A stretch of 64,000 bases of DNA from JAAXHH01 sp965248395 (GCA_965248395.1 OZ252103.1:3534001-3598000); one strand, 5' to 3'; shown: positions 1 to 7,805, counted from the first letter of the stretch. Notes: generated by a model not told the origin, from the sequence alone. Made by a program: numbers and translations.

Positions 1-465
1 ATCGAGGGCGGTCCAGATGGTCACCTCCGGGTTCGAATCCAGCCCCCACCCGATACCGACGTCCTGGTGCCAGGGGAGATGAGTGCCATGCTGGGCCGGT
101 TTGTTCATGAACATGGCCCGGAAAATGGAGACGTCGGGACCGATCAGGGCCGACGTGATCTCCCGGAAAAGAGGATGCTGCATATACCCCAGGAAAAGTG
201 TGTCCAACTGCAGATCGTCGACACGGCGGTATGCGAGCGTTTCCTCGCTGTCCTCGTACGTCCTGGTCGGCAGTGCGCCGTACTCTCCCGTGGTCGTATC
301 ACGCTGCATGGGCATGCCTTCATACCGGACATTTCCCAGCATGATGTCGTCGATGCGATCGCACATCGCCTGCAGCTGGTCGGTGGAAATCACCCGGCCG
401 AGACGCAGGTAGCCATCTTCGGCAAACCGCGCCAACTCGCTCAAACCGAAATCATGGATGGACAT
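1..465 (-). CDS. Phytanoyl-CoA dioxygenase (PhyH) family protein, 3' end outside window
   Basis: Reading the minus strand from the ATG at 465 gives 155 open codons that run off the window edge. The product opens with the typical PhyH sequence of a helix followed by DGYLRLGRV, and has the iron-binding HxD motif as PWHQDVGIGWG (His133, Asp135). PhyH proteins are cupin-fold Fe(II)/2-oxoglutarate dioxygenases that hydroxylate diverse small molecules; the substrate cannot be predicted here. A purine-rich AGAGAGG lies just before the ATG. The second iron-ligand His and the 2-oxoglutarate Arg lie beyond the window. It is one of seven PhyH genes in this window. Confidence 0.85.
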   Translation of the reverse strand, partial: MSIHDFGLSELARFAEDGYLRLGRVISTDQLQAMCDRIDDIMLGNVRYEGMPMQRDTTTGEYGALPTRTYEDSEETLAYRRVDDLQLDTLFLGYMQHPLFREITSALIGPDVSIFRAMFMNKPAQHGTHLPWHQDVGIGWGLDSNPEVTIWTALD

Positions 466-516
466 AGGCACCTCTCTCTGCATCAATTCGACGGATGGAA
501 TACGTGGTCCACAACA

Positions 517-623
517 ACACCACTGGTAGGCCGCTACGACACCCAGGTAGCCCACTGCAACAGCGACCTCGGCAACAACCTGGGCGGCAGCTGCAGAACA
601 CTGGAGAACCGCTACAACACCCC
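517..623. repeat. Imperfect direct repeat at the 3' end of the amidotransferase-like gene
   Basis: Two similar segments about 79 bp apart (517-545 and 596-623) share the pattern CACTGG-(AG)-CCGCTAC-ACACCC. The copy at 596-623 contains the TAG stop codon of the minus-strand gene ending at 612. The stretch between them is made of similar short GC-rich blocks, so the spacer may have arisen by slippage of the gene's 3' end. No gene is visible in 466-611. Confidence 0.5.
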
Positions 624-1304
624 GGCGAACCGAAAGAAGTTCTCCAGGATCTTTCGGCCATGGGGATAGACATCGACATAGTATTCCGGGTGGAACTGTG
701 TGCCGTACAGGGGCCGCTCCCTGTGCTTCATCGCCTGTATTCTGCAGTTCTCGTTCGACGCGATGAGGTCGAAATCCGGGGGTACAACCTTCATCTCCGC
801 GTAGTGGGACTGCCTTACAACTACCGGGTCGGGCAGCCCTTCGAACAACGGATCCGGCTGCAGTGAGGTGACCGGGTAGAATCCCTCTTCGCAGAAATAC
901 CCCAGGGCATCGGGATTGGGATCGAGCACGTCCGGTTCACCGGGCAACAGCGGCCGCATCATCTCGTCTTCAAGCTTCGACAGTTTGCGAAAGCCGTGGT
1001 TGAACATGAAACCCATGAGCTGGTGACTGGCGCACAGTCCCATGGTCGGCACGTCCGCCATCGCGTTCAGCGTATCTTCGAAATCGTAAAACGTCTTGGG
1101 ATTGAAATGCTGGAAGAAGGTGCCGCATCCGCTGAGCAGTATGGCCTGGGGTTTCAATGGACCGATGATATCAGGCGTCATCTGCGACTGGTGCAGCATC
1201 AGGCAGGGTTGACCGGAAACCTCCTCCAACCGCCTTTTCAGCCGGAAATCCCGGTCGTCCTTGTTATACGATTCCAGCGTCCCGATGCGAATCCAGATGA
1301 TCAA
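612..1304 (-). CDS. Class I glutamine amidotransferase-like protein
   Basis: A 230-aa single-domain protein of the triad glutamine amidotransferase fold. The nucleophile elbow is MGLCASHQLMG with Cys91, and the His-Glu pair is GTQFHPEYY with His205 and Glu207. Such domains release ammonia from glutamine or, as stand-alone proteins, hydrolyse gamma-glutamyl compounds. No synthetase partner is adjacent, so a stand-alone hydrolase such as a gamma-glutamyl-gamma-aminobutyrate hydrolase relative is possible. The best start is TTG at 1304, preceded by GAGG five bases upstream. Its stop codon lies inside a repeated 3' segment. Confidence 0.75.
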   Translation of the reverse strand: MIIWIRIGTLESYNKDDRDFRLKRRLEEVSGQPCLMLHQSQMTPDIIGPLKPQAILLSGCGTFFQHFNPKTFYDFEDTLNAMADVPTMGLCASHQLMGFMFNHGFRKLSKLEDEMMRPLLPGEPDVLDPNPDALGYFCEEGFYPVTSLQPDPLFEGLPDPVVVRQSHYAEMKVVPPDFDLIASNENCRIQAMKHRERPLYGTQFHPEYYVDVYPHGRKILENFFRFAGVL

Positions 1305-1549
1305 TTGATCCTCGCACTCCGAAGCTGAACGGCTTCATAAAACGTGGTCATGGGGTCTGCCAAACTGGTTATTCAGGATAATTAAACGAGTGGAAATTGC
1401 AAGTCATTTTGACACTCGGTCACATCGCTGTCGCAGCGATCTTGAACGCACCTTCAAGACCCTGTAGAATATACCCTTGCTTTTCACAACCTCCTATTTA
1501 CTATGCATGGGATATCAACCCTTTAACCACCAATACTAAGGAATACGCG

Positions 1550-2482
1550 ATGATTGTCATGGCGACGAACAACGGCGACGTGGGCATCCGGCAGGCGGTA
1601 GCCGCACTCAAGGAAGGCAAAACCGCGGTGGACGCCATCGAGATCGGCATCCGGGAAGTGGAGATCCACCGTCCCGACCGCAGCGTCGGACTCCATGGAT
1701 ATCCCAACATCCTCGGTTATCCCCAACTGGACGCGCTCATCCAGGATGGCCGCACCCGCAACGTAGGCGCCGTGGGCGCGGTGACGGGCTACGATCATCC
1801 GATCTCCATCGCCCGCTGTGTTATGGAAAAGCTGATCCACGTGTTTCTCGTGGCCGAGGGTGCGGAGCGGTTCGCCAGCGAAATGGGCTTTGAGAAGAGC
1901 ACCTACGTGGATCCCGAGATGCCCGAAATTTACGCAAAGCACGTACGTGAACAACTGGGGATCGACGACCCGGAAGAACTTCAGAATACCAGGGAACTCT
2001 GGAAACTCAGCCACCTGGCGGTCGATCCGCAGATTGCCGGGGGGACGACCAACTTCATCGCACAGGACTGCAAGGGTGACATCTGCGTCGGCGTCAGCAC
2101 GAGCGGCTGGGGATGGAAGTACCCGGGCCGCCTGGGTGATTCGCCGGTCATCAGCGCGGGAGGATTCGCCGATAACCGCTACGGCGCCGCGGCATGCACC
2201 GGAACGGGCGAACTGGCCATTCGGACCGGCGCAGCCCGCAACGTGGTGACCTACATGAAGATGGGGATGTCTCTCGAGGAAGCGACGGCCGAGGGACTGC
2301 GGGACATGAACGAGCTCGATACCCAGCGCGTGGGGGGCGTGCAGATCATCTCCATGGACGCGAACGGCGCCCACACGGCGGGAACCACGAGTGATCGTGC
2401 GGGCAGCCACGTCTACATGACGGCTGACATGGACGAACCGGAATTCGTTGAAGGGATATCGGTACCGTACGAGAGCAAATAA
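1550..2482 (+). CDS. N4-(beta-N-acetylglucosaminyl)-L-asparaginase (glycosylasparaginase) family
   Basis: A 310-aa Ntn-hydrolase of the isoaspartyl peptidase/glycosylasparaginase family. The autoprocessing site is the Thr of AGGTTNF, about 20 residues before VGVSTSGWGWKYPGRLGDSP, which corresponds to the substrate-binding STNG and GRVGDSP blocks of human aspartylglucosaminidase. A further GxGAxAATGxG-like block (YGAAACTGTGELAIR) follows. The enzyme would cleave GlcNAc-Asn linkages left from glycoprotein breakdown. ATG at 1550 is preferred over an upstream start because AAGGAA sits about 6 bases before it. No signal peptide is visible. It heads a forward run with PhyH and CBM9-like genes (20- and 18-base gaps). 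Confidence 0.85.
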   Translation: MIVMATNNGDVGIRQAVAALKEGKTAVDAIEIGIREVEIHRPDRSVGLHGYPNILGYPQLDALIQDGRTRNVGAVGAVTGYDHPISIARCVMEKLIHVFLVAEGAERFASEMGFEKSTYVDPEMPEIYAKHVREQLGIDDPEELQNTRELWKLSHLAVDPQIAGGTTNFIAQDCKGDICVGVSTSGWGWKYPGRLGDSPVISAGGFADNRYGAAACTGTGELAIRTGAARNVVTYMKMGMSLEEATAEGLRDMNELDTQRVGGVQIISMDANGAHTAGTTSDRAGSHVYMTADMDEPEFVEGISVPYESK

Positions 2483-2502
2483 CGAAAAGCGGAGAATCGC
2501 AG

Positions 2503-3237
2503 ATGAAATTAGAGAACGCCATCGCCCATCTCGACGAATACGGTTACGTCGTGCTCAAAGAGGCGTTGTCCCCTGAGCAGGCCAACGCACTGCGCGATCG
2601 CTCGGCCGAGCTGGCCGCAGCGGAAAAGGCAGGCAGCGGAGAACACGTTTATTTCGACGGGCAGGCACAGCGGGTATGGAACCTGGTCAACAAGGGGCGC
2701 ATTTACGAGGAGATGATCCAGCTTCCTCAAGTGCTCGCACTGCATGAATACCTGCTGGGCGACGACTGTATATTGAGCAGTTTTACCGTCAATCTTATCG
2801 GCCCGGGCGCACCTGCCGGCGGACTGCACGTTGACTTTCCGCTTGGGCGATTCCCGCAGACGACTCCACCGATCGCCTTCTGCTCCAATACGATCTTCGT
2901 GCTCGACGACTTCACGCCTGAAAACGGGGCCACGCAGATCGTGCCGGGCAGCTACAAGCGCGGATGCCCACCCGATCCGGAAAAAGAGTACGATGACGTT
3001 ATCCAACTGGACGCCCGCAAAGGCGATATTGTCATCATCCACGGCTCGACCTGGCACAGCAGCGGCGCCAATCGCACCCAGCAGGAGCGGATGATACTGT
3101 TGGGGTTTTTCTGCCGCTCGTTTATAAAGCCGCAGCAGGACCAGTTCAGGCTGGCGAGTTCCGAGGTCGCCGACCGGGCGACGCCGACCCTGAAAAGGTT
3201 GCTGGGATTCGAATCACAGTCGGGATTGCGAACCTGA
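2503..3237 (+). CDS. Phytanoyl-CoA dioxygenase (PhyH) family protein
   Basis: A 244-aa full-length PhyH protein. Iron ligands are visible as GLHVDFP (His109, Asp111) and TWHSSG (His185). Arg196 in QQERMILL is a candidate for binding the 2-oxoglutarate carboxylate. The first 30 residues carry the usual YGYVVLKEALS strand. GGAG lies 8 bases before the ATG. It sits 20 bases after the glycosylasparaginase and 18 bases before the CBM9-like gene, so the three are probably co-transcribed. It is most like the PhyH at 48801, sharing LVNKG and WHSS blocks. Confidence 0.9.
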   Translation: MKLENAIAHLDEYGYVVLKEALSPEQANALRDRSAELAAAEKAGSGEHVYFDGQAQRVWNLVNKGRIYEEMIQLPQVLALHEYLLGDDCILSSFTVNLIGPGAPAGGLHVDFPLGRFPQTTPPIAFCSNTIFVLDDFTPENGATQIVPGSYKRGCPPDPEKEYDDVIQLDARKGDIVIIHGSTWHSSGANRTQQERMILLGFFCRSFIKPQQDQFRLASSEVADRATPTLKRLLGFESQSGLRT

Positions 3238-3255
3238 GCGAAAGAAAGGATAGAC

Positions 3256-4014
3256 TTGGCCGACACACCATCCCCGGGTATCGTCCCCAAAACCTACACC
3301 TGTTACCGCGCCTGCGGCCCCATTGCCATCGACGGGAAGCTGAACGATCCGTCCTGGATCCGGGCGCCCCGCACTGACCTGTTCGTTGATATTGAGGGCG
3401 ACCTTAAGCCCATTCCCCGGTTCGGCACGCGCGCCATCATGGTATGGGATGACGAGTACTTCTACGTCGCTGCCGATATGGAGGAGCCGGACGTCTGGGG
3501 CACGCTGACCAAACGTGATTCTGTCATCTGCAACGACAACGATTTCGAAGTGTTCCTGGATCCGGACGGTGACACCAATCACTACATGGAATTCGAGATC
3601 AACCCCCTGAACGCCGCGTGGGACCTGTACCTGCTCAAGCCGTACAACAAGGGCGGGCAGGCTGACCACGACTGGGATTTCGAAGGCGTGAAGCATGCCG
3701 TCCACATCGATGGTACGGTCAACTGCTCCCACGACGTGGACCGGGGATGGTCCACCGAAATTGCCTTCCCGTGGACCAGCATGGCGGAATATGCCGATGT
3801 CGACTGTCCTCCCAGGGCTGGTGATTCCTGGCGGGTTAACTTCTCGCGGGTGGAATGGGAATACGATCGCTATAAGGACGGGTATCTTCGAAAAGAAGGT
3901 GTTCCCTGCGACAACTGGGTATGGTCACCGCAAGGCGTGATCAACATGCACGTCCCCGAGATGTGGGGACACGTCGAGTTTTCGGATGTGGTGGTGGGTA
4001 CGGCGGAGATGTGA
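3256..4014 (+). CDS. Carbohydrate-binding family 9 (CBM9)-like protein
   Basis: A 252-aa protein whose whole length matches the CBM9-like beta-sandwich often found alone or on glycosidases: IAIDGKLNDPSW at the start, then ARAIMVWDDEYFYVAADMEE-like strands, DNDFEVFLDPDGD, YMEFEINPLNAAWDLYL and a closing EWEY strand. The family binds sugars; alone it may serve in cell-surface glycan recognition, although no signal peptide is seen. The start is TTG at 3256 with AAAGGA seven bases upstream. It follows the PhyH gene by 18 bases. Confidence 0.8.
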   Translation: MADTPSPGIVPKTYTCYRACGPIAIDGKLNDPSWIRAPRTDLFVDIEGDLKPIPRFGTRAIMVWDDEYFYVAADMEEPDVWGTLTKRDSVICNDNDFEVFLDPDGDTNHYMEFEINPLNAAWDLYLLKPYNKGGQADHDWDFEGVKHAVHIDGTVNCSHDVDRGWSTEIAFPWTSMAEYADVDCPPRAGDSWRVNFSRVEWEYDRYKDGYLRKEGVPCDNWVWSPQGVINMHVPEMWGHVEFSDVVVGTAEM

Positions 4015-4030
4015 GGGGTTCTACCTTCAC

Positions 4031-4097
4031 TCGGTTTCGGCTTTTTCGTTCGCGTCTGTTACGTTAGTCCATTAAGAGCAAGATACGCGGGTCGGGG
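4031..4097. repeat. Degenerate intergenic repeat, copy 1 of 2
   Basis: This segment resembles 5430-5497. Shared blocks are GGTT-GG-TT, CGT-CGC-TCTG-TACGTT and ACGCGGGTCGGG. The two copies bracket the C-B-A group of coiled-coil paralogues, which suggests that the group was duplicated or moved with its flanks. Copy 2 keeps a better hairpin. Confidence 0.45.
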
Positions 4098-4111
4098 TGG
4101 GGCGGGGCGGG
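4089..4111 (+). other. G-quadruplex-type G-run cluster
   Basis: Five runs of three or four G (4089-4091, 4094-4097, 4099-4102, 4104-4107, 4109-4111) are separated by one or two bases. This satisfies the standard G-quadruplex pattern on the + strand. It sits between the end of the CBM9-like gene and the 3' end of the first coiled-coil gene, so it would form in the CBM9 mRNA tail or on the non-template strand. Confidence 0.6.
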
Positions 4112-4450
4112 TCAGGTTAGTTTCAAAACAGTCAAGATTACCCCCGCGACCGATACAAACAACCCGACAGTCCATCGAAACTGTGTATTCGAGTGGGCAA
4201 TCAGTTCCGATTTCTGCCGCTCCATGTCCATTTTGAGTCGCCCCATATCTTCGTGTGTGGCGATTTTAAACCTGTCCATATCTTCGCGTGTGGCGACATG
4301 CTCCAGCTTTTCTTCTATCCTGGTCAGGCGGATCTTGATATTGTCCGAACTGTAATAAAGATCATCTTCGATCCGCTTGATGGACTCCGCGGTTCCGCGT
4401 CGACTCATCCCTGTATCGCCGGCTGGGCGTTTGCTTTTGGGATTATTCAT
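4112..4450 (-). CDS. Small coiled-coil tail-anchored protein, paralogue A (DUF1640-like pattern)
   Basis: A 112-aa protein. Residues 20-50 hold the family signature SIKRIEDDLYYSSDNIKIR, followed by a predicted coiled coil (TRIEEKLEHVATREDM) and a C-terminal membrane helix (FRWTVGLFVSVAGVILTVL). The ATREDM/KEDL-type repeats resemble DUF1640-like coiled-coil proteins; function unknown. It is the last gene of the C-B-A group (gap of 37 bases to B). It shares the ELIAHSN-FRW tail type with B and E. Confidence 0.7.
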   Translation of the reverse strand: MNNPKSKRPAGDTGMSRRGTAESIKRIEDDLYYSSDNIKIRLTRIEEKLEHVATREDMDRFKIATHEDMGRLKMDMERQKSELIAHSNTQFRWTVGLFVSVAGVILTVLKLT

Positions 4451-4487
4451 TTACGTCTGTCCGATCCCCGCAATGACTTGGGTTTAT

Positions 4488-4880
4488 TCAGGTTAGTTTC
4501 AAAACAGTAAGAATCACCCCCAAGCCCGATACAAAAACCCCAATAGACCATCGAAACAGTGTATTCGAGTGGGCGATCAATTCCGATCTCAACCGCTCCA
4601 TATCCGATTGCAATCGCCCCATATCTCCGCGCATTGTGACTTTAAACTTTTCCATATCTCCACGCATTGTGGCTTTGAACTTTTCCATATCATCCCGCGT
4701 GGCGAAATTCTTCAGATCATCCCGCGTGGCGACATGCTCCAGCTTTTCTTCGATCCTGGTCAGGCGGATCTTGATATTGTCCGAACTGAAATACAGATCA
4801 TCTTCGATCCGCTTGATGGATTCCTCGGTTTCCCGTGGACTCATCCCAGTATCGCCGGATGGAGGTTTGCTTTTTTGCAT
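4488..4880 (-). CDS. Small coiled-coil tail-anchored protein, paralogue B
   Basis: A 130-aa paralogue of A with the same N-terminal PSGDTGMS and SIKRIEDDLYFSSDNIKIR blocks and the same ELIAHSNTLFRW membrane tail. It is longer because the coiled coil has extra 11-12 residue units: ATRDDLKNF, ATRDDMEKFKA, TMRGDMEKFKV and TMRGDMGRLQ. The DNA units are nearly identical, so repeat gain or loss explains the length difference. It lies between C and A with 37-base gaps on both sides, consistent with one transcript. Confidence 0.7.
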   Translation of the reverse strand: MQKSKPPSGDTGMSPRETEESIKRIEDDLYFSSDNIKIRLTRIEEKLEHVATRDDLKNFATRDDMEKFKATMRGDMEKFKVTMRGDMGRLQSDMERLRSELIAHSNTLFRWSIGVFVSGLGVILTVLKLT

Positions 4881-4917
4881 GCAGCACCGCCTGCGATTTA
4901 GATCGGAAGGTAACGGT

Positions 4918-5187
4918 TTATGGCAGTAACCATTTGAAAGCCGTAACCATTATCCCCGCGAGAGTCAGAATGCTTCCTATAAACCACCTTATCACACTGA
5001 TCTTCATGTTTGCAATGTCTTCTCTAGTGGCGACGTCCTGCAGCTTATACTCGATCCTGGCCAGGCGAACCTTGATGTTATCAGCACTGTAATACAGATC
5101 ATCTTCGATCCGCTTGATGGAGTCCTCGGTTTCCCGTGGGCTCATCCCCGCATCGCCGGATGGGAGTTTGCTTTTTTGATCATTCAT
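4918..5187 (-). CDS. Small coiled-coil tail-anchored protein, paralogue C
   Basis: An 89-aa paralogue with the family N-terminus (PSGDAGMSPRETEDSIKR, DDLYYSADNIKVRLARIE) but a second tail type: ATREDIANMKISVIRWF, then a membrane helix ending TAFKWLLP. This tail is shared with paralogue F. It is the first gene of the C-B-A group, and the F-E group has the same order (tail type II, then type I). Function unknown. Confidence 0.7.
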   Translation of the reverse strand: MNDQKSKLPSGDAGMSPRETEDSIKRIEDDLYYSADNIKVRLARIEYKLQDVATREDIANMKISVIRWFIGSILTLAGIMVTAFKWLLP

Positions 5188-5429
5188 TTTCGTCTAACCT
5201 GGAACCAATTGCAAGTAGCCCCGTAATCAAAACGGGAAGAATGGGGCGCCGCCAACGATTCAGTTCGATCAGTTTCTCACATGTTGAAACTCAACCTGTA
5301 AGAACGCCGATTCGAATTCCGCAGGATTAAATTCCATCTCCAGTATAACAGTAGTCGAGATACGGATTATCTCGTGTTTTTTCTTCGAGCAAGTGATCGG
5401 GGAGAAGCAGATGCGGGGAGTCGAATCTG

Positions 5430-5497
5430 CAGTTGGTTCTGGTTTACCGTCCGCATCTGGTACGTTCGGTCATCTTCGTACCAGACGCGGGTCGGGT
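5430..5497. repeat. Degenerate repeat copy 2, with a 14-bp-stem hairpin, in the 5188-5613 gap
   Basis: Bases 5451-5464 (CCGCATCTGGTACG) pair with 5477-5490 (CGTACCAGACGCGG) with one mismatch across a 12-base loop. The segment is similar to 4031-4097. No T-run follows, so it is not a clear intrinsic terminator. A smaller stem (GCAGAT/ATCTGC) lies at 5407-5430. The rest of the 426-base gap is AT-rich and holds no gene I can support. Confidence 0.5.
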
Positions 5498-5613
5498 AAA
5501 ATGTGAAATTTATCTTGCGATAATTATAGTATTAACTTAACTTATCTAAAACGAATTTGAACTTCAATGAGCAATGCTTATTCTTTTTGAATGATAATGA
5601 ATAGTGAGCATCA

Positions 5614-5952
5614 ATGAATAACAACCCTGATCCAATTCAGAACCCACGTTTACCTTCCCATTGCCCGGGCTGTGGCGCGGCCCTGAAGGTCGCACGCCTC
5701 GACTGTACCGAATGCGATACGGCCGTGATAGGCGGTTTTACTATGCCGCCATTGGCCCGCCTTGCCCCAGAAAATCAGGCTTTTGTGCTCTGCTTCCTCC
5801 AGACCGGCGGCAATCTCAAACACATGGCCAATCAGTATGGCGTCTCCTACCCTACGCTACGGAACCGCCTCAATGCCTTGGTCGAGCAACTAGAGTCGTT
5901 GGCATCGGCGGAGAGCCCCAAGGACGACCTCGGTAAAGCAAGCAGTTTCTGA
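5614..5952 (+). CDS. DUF2089-family zinc-ribbon helix-turn-helix regulator
   Basis: A 112-aa protein with a zinc ribbon made of HCPGCGAAL and LDCTECD (CxxC pairs around residues 15-33), then LARLAPENQAFVLCFL and a helix-turn-helix (NLKHMANQYGVSYPTLRNRL). This is the layout of DUF2089 proteins, thought to be transcriptional regulators of neighbouring membrane-protein genes. It lies 18 bases upstream of a membrane-protein gene and likely controls that operon. Confidence 0.85.
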   Translation: MNNNPDPIQNPRLPSHCPGCGAALKVARLDCTECDTAVIGGFTMPPLARLAPENQAFVLCFLQTGGNLKHMANQYGVSYPTLRNRLNALVEQLESLASAESPKDDLGKASSF

Positions 5953-5970
5953 TGCACATTTCATAGAAAG

Positions 5971-6975
5971 ATGCTAGCCATGGACGTTTCTCACACCCGC
6001 ACGACTTCTGACTGGCACCTGTGGCTGTTTAATCCCTTTCCCTTCCTGACCGGCGGCCGGGCCATGGTGTGGGCATTGGCATGTATAGCTCTGACCGCGT
6101 GGATCGGGGGCATGTTTGATTACCGCCACACGGGTGTTGTTTCCTTCCAGAACACGGGTCCGGCTCCGCTCTGGCATGCCTTCGCACAGGGCCTCATGGC
6201 CTGGGCCATCCTCGGTATCCTCCTCTACATCGGCGGCCGCCTGATCAGCCGCAGCAGCGTGCGCCTCATCGACGTCTTCGGCACCCAGGCCCTTGCCCGG
6301 GCTCCCGGACTACTCATAGCCCTTATCGTGGTGTCGCCGCCCTTTCACAACCTCACCACATCTTTGATCGCCCAGGGTACCTCGCATCTCTCCATCGCAC
6401 AGTGGGCCCTCCTCAGTTCGTTGGGCATAGTGCTGATGTTACTGCTGGTCTGGATGGTGCTCCTGATGTACCGCGCGTTTGCCGTTTCGTGCAATGTCGC
6501 CGGTGGTCTGGCCATTGCCGTATTTATCGCTGCTATTGCCGTGGGCGAGGTCGCCACCGGAGCGGCAGGACGTATGTTGACGGGGACCGTTGCCACTCAG
6601 ACCGTTGCCAGCGCACCCGTCCAGTCCGAACAACACCAACATGCCGAACAATTGACCACCCGGATCCTCCAGGCCCACGAGCAGGGTCGCTTTGAAGCCC
6701 TGGGGTCGGAAGAGGCCACCGAGGCATTTCGCAAGGCATTCACAGCGGAGGTCCAGCGCCAGAGCCACCAGGCCATCCGGCAGCTCTTCGGCGCCTTCGA
6801 GGGGCTGGAGTTCGTCGAGAACCGGTCCATAGAGAGCCAGCCGAACCTGCTGATCCATCGCTTCAAGGGCCGGTACGGAGCCGCGTCCCAGGCACCCGAA
6901 GTGCGCGTTGTCCTCAACCAGGACGGCAAGCTGGCGGGCTTGTGGATCAAGCCCTGGCAGGATGAGATGCAGTGA
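5971..6975 (+). CDS. Multi-pass membrane protein, Yip1-like, with DUF3887-like C-terminal domain
   Basis: A 334-aa protein. Residues 20-210 hold about five hydrophobic segments and the NPFPFLTGGRAM / GTQALARAPGLL pattern seen in bacterial Yip1-like proteins. Residues 220-334 form a soluble domain (QLTTRILQAHEQGRFEALG... VRVVLNQDGKLAGLWIKP) resembling DUF3887. The start may be ATG 5971 or ATG 5980. The last bases overlap the next gene by GTGA, indicating translational coupling. Function unknown; the context suggests a membrane-homeostasis or envelope-sensing module under the DUF2089 regulator. Confidence 0.65.
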   Translation: MLAMDVSHTRTTSDWHLWLFNPFPFLTGGRAMVWALACIALTAWIGGMFDYRHTGVVSFQNTGPAPLWHAFAQGLMAWAILGILLYIGGRLISRSSVRLIDVFGTQALARAPGLLIALIVVSPPFHNLTTSLIAQGTSHLSIAQWALLSSLGIVLMLLLVWMVLLMYRAFAVSCNVAGGLAIAVFIAAIAVGEVATGAAGRMLTGTVATQTVASAPVQSEQHQHAEQLTTRILQAHEQGRFEALGSEEATEAFRKAFTAEVQRQSHQAIRQLFGAFEGLEFVENRSIESQPNLLIHRFKGRYGAASQAPEVRVVLNQDGKLAGLWIKPWQDEMQ

Positions 6976-7424
6976 ACACCTATCGCCATACCCAGTTCGG
7001 CACCGTCAACGTCGTCATCACGGTCGCCGTCATTCCACTGGTCATCCTGCCCCTGTGGCTGACCGGATTAGCCATCATCGCCCTGTTGAGCCTGGGCGTT
7101 CTGTTAGTGATCCTGGTCCTTTTCTCCAGCCTGACCGTCGAGATTGACGCCGAGCAGCTCCGCATCCACTTTGGCATCGGCCTGATCCGCGAGCGCTTCC
7201 CCCTCGATCAGATCGAAACCTGCCGGCCGGTCAGAAACTCCTGGCTCCATGGCTGGGGTATCCGCCTGACATCCCACGGATGGCTCTACAATGTCTCAGG
7301 ACTGGATGCGGTGGAGTTGAAAATGAAGAACGGCAAGGCCTGTCGCATCGGCACGGATGAGCCTGAGGCCCTGACCGCTGTTCTCCAAGTGGCGCTGGAC
7401 CGCGCCAGGACAGCGCCGGAGTGA
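6972..7424 (+). CDS. PH-domain-like membrane protein
   Basis: A 150-aa protein starting at GTG 6972, which overlaps the TGA of the previous gene. Two hydrophobic segments (about residues 13-53) are followed by VEIDAEQLRIHFGIGLIRER, PLDQIETCRPV and a strand-rich end with VELKMKNGKACRIGTDEP. This is typical of short bacterial PH-like proteins anchored by a helical hairpin. It is the third gene of the DUF2089 operon. Confidence 0.65.
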   Translation: MNTYRHTQFGTVNVVITVAVIPLVILPLWLTGLAIIALLSLGVLLVILVLFSSLTVEIDAEQLRIHFGIGLIRERFPLDQIETCRPVRNSWLHGWGIRLTSHGWLYNVSGLDAVELKMKNGKACRIGTDEPEALTAVLQVALDRARTAPE

Positions 7425-7478
7425 GGTTCTGCCCAGGCGAATCTTGAGACTGTCAGAACTGAAACACAGGTCGTATTC
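7425..7478 (-). pseudogene. Relic of a coiled-coil paralogue
   Basis: On the minus strand this segment reads EYDLCFSSDSLKIRLGRT, clearly matching the family block DDLYFSSDNIKIRLTRI of paralogues A and B. It has no start, coiled coil or membrane tail and runs into the 3' end of the PH-like gene. It is a decayed sixth family member. Confidence 0.65.
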
Positions 7479-7503
7479 GGGGTAAACTAATAGTTCTATA
7501 CAC

Positions 7504-7680
7504 CTACAACTTTTCTCGCAATATGGCCTTGATTTCAGACACGTCGGATTCAATGTTTTTCAAGCGGTCTTTAATCTCAAATAGATGACCGTTTATTTCG
7601 GTCCACAGTTTTTGAACGGTACCGAATCCTTTTTCGAGTCGATCGACTTTTTCATAAATGCCATTCATCGATAGCCTCAT
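7504..7680 (-). CDS. Small coiled-coil protein
   Basis: A 58-aa frame from ATG 7680, or 54 aa from ATG 7668, which has GAGG six bases before it. The product is almost entirely a charged amphipathic helix (IYEKVDRLEKG, IKDRLKNIESDVSEIKAIL). It has no membrane segment, unlike its neighbours. The upstream ATG overlaps the stop codon of the gene before it (ATGA), which supports a coupled pair. Function unknown. Confidence 0.5.
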   Translation of the reverse strand: MRLSMNGIYEKVDRLEKGFGTVQKLWTEINGHLFEIKDRLKNIESDVSEIKAILREKL

Positions 7681-7805
7681 TCAAATATCGCCATTAACTC
7701 CTGACCATCGGCAGTCACGACAGCAACGCACTCGCGCTGTTCTCCGAAAAATCCGGTATGGGTTAGGGGAACTTTCTTGTCGATAGCCTTCCGAGAGGAG
7801 GACAT
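7677..7805 (-). CDS. Small hypothetical protein upstream of the coiled-coil gene
   Basis: A 42-aa frame, MSSSRKAIDKKVPLTH through TADGQELMAIFE, ending in a TGA that overlaps the next ATG. Upstream there is only a weak AGAGAAA. I do not recognise the family. The ATGA overlap and the consistent reading frame favour a real gene; the 7806-8012 spacer upstream holds nothing I can identify. Confidence 0.4.
   Translation of the reverse strand: MSSSRKAIDKKVPLTHTGFFGEQRECVAVVTADGQELMAIFE

Noticed and set aside
67..669. A 200-codon plus-strand frame at the left edge
   Set aside because: It is antisense to the PhyH frame on the minus strand, which has clear dioxygenase motifs and a ribosome-binding site; the plus-strand product resembles nothing.
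5451..5490. Hairpin as an intrinsic terminator
   Set aside because: The stem is strong, but no T-run follows on either strand, so a terminator call is not supported.
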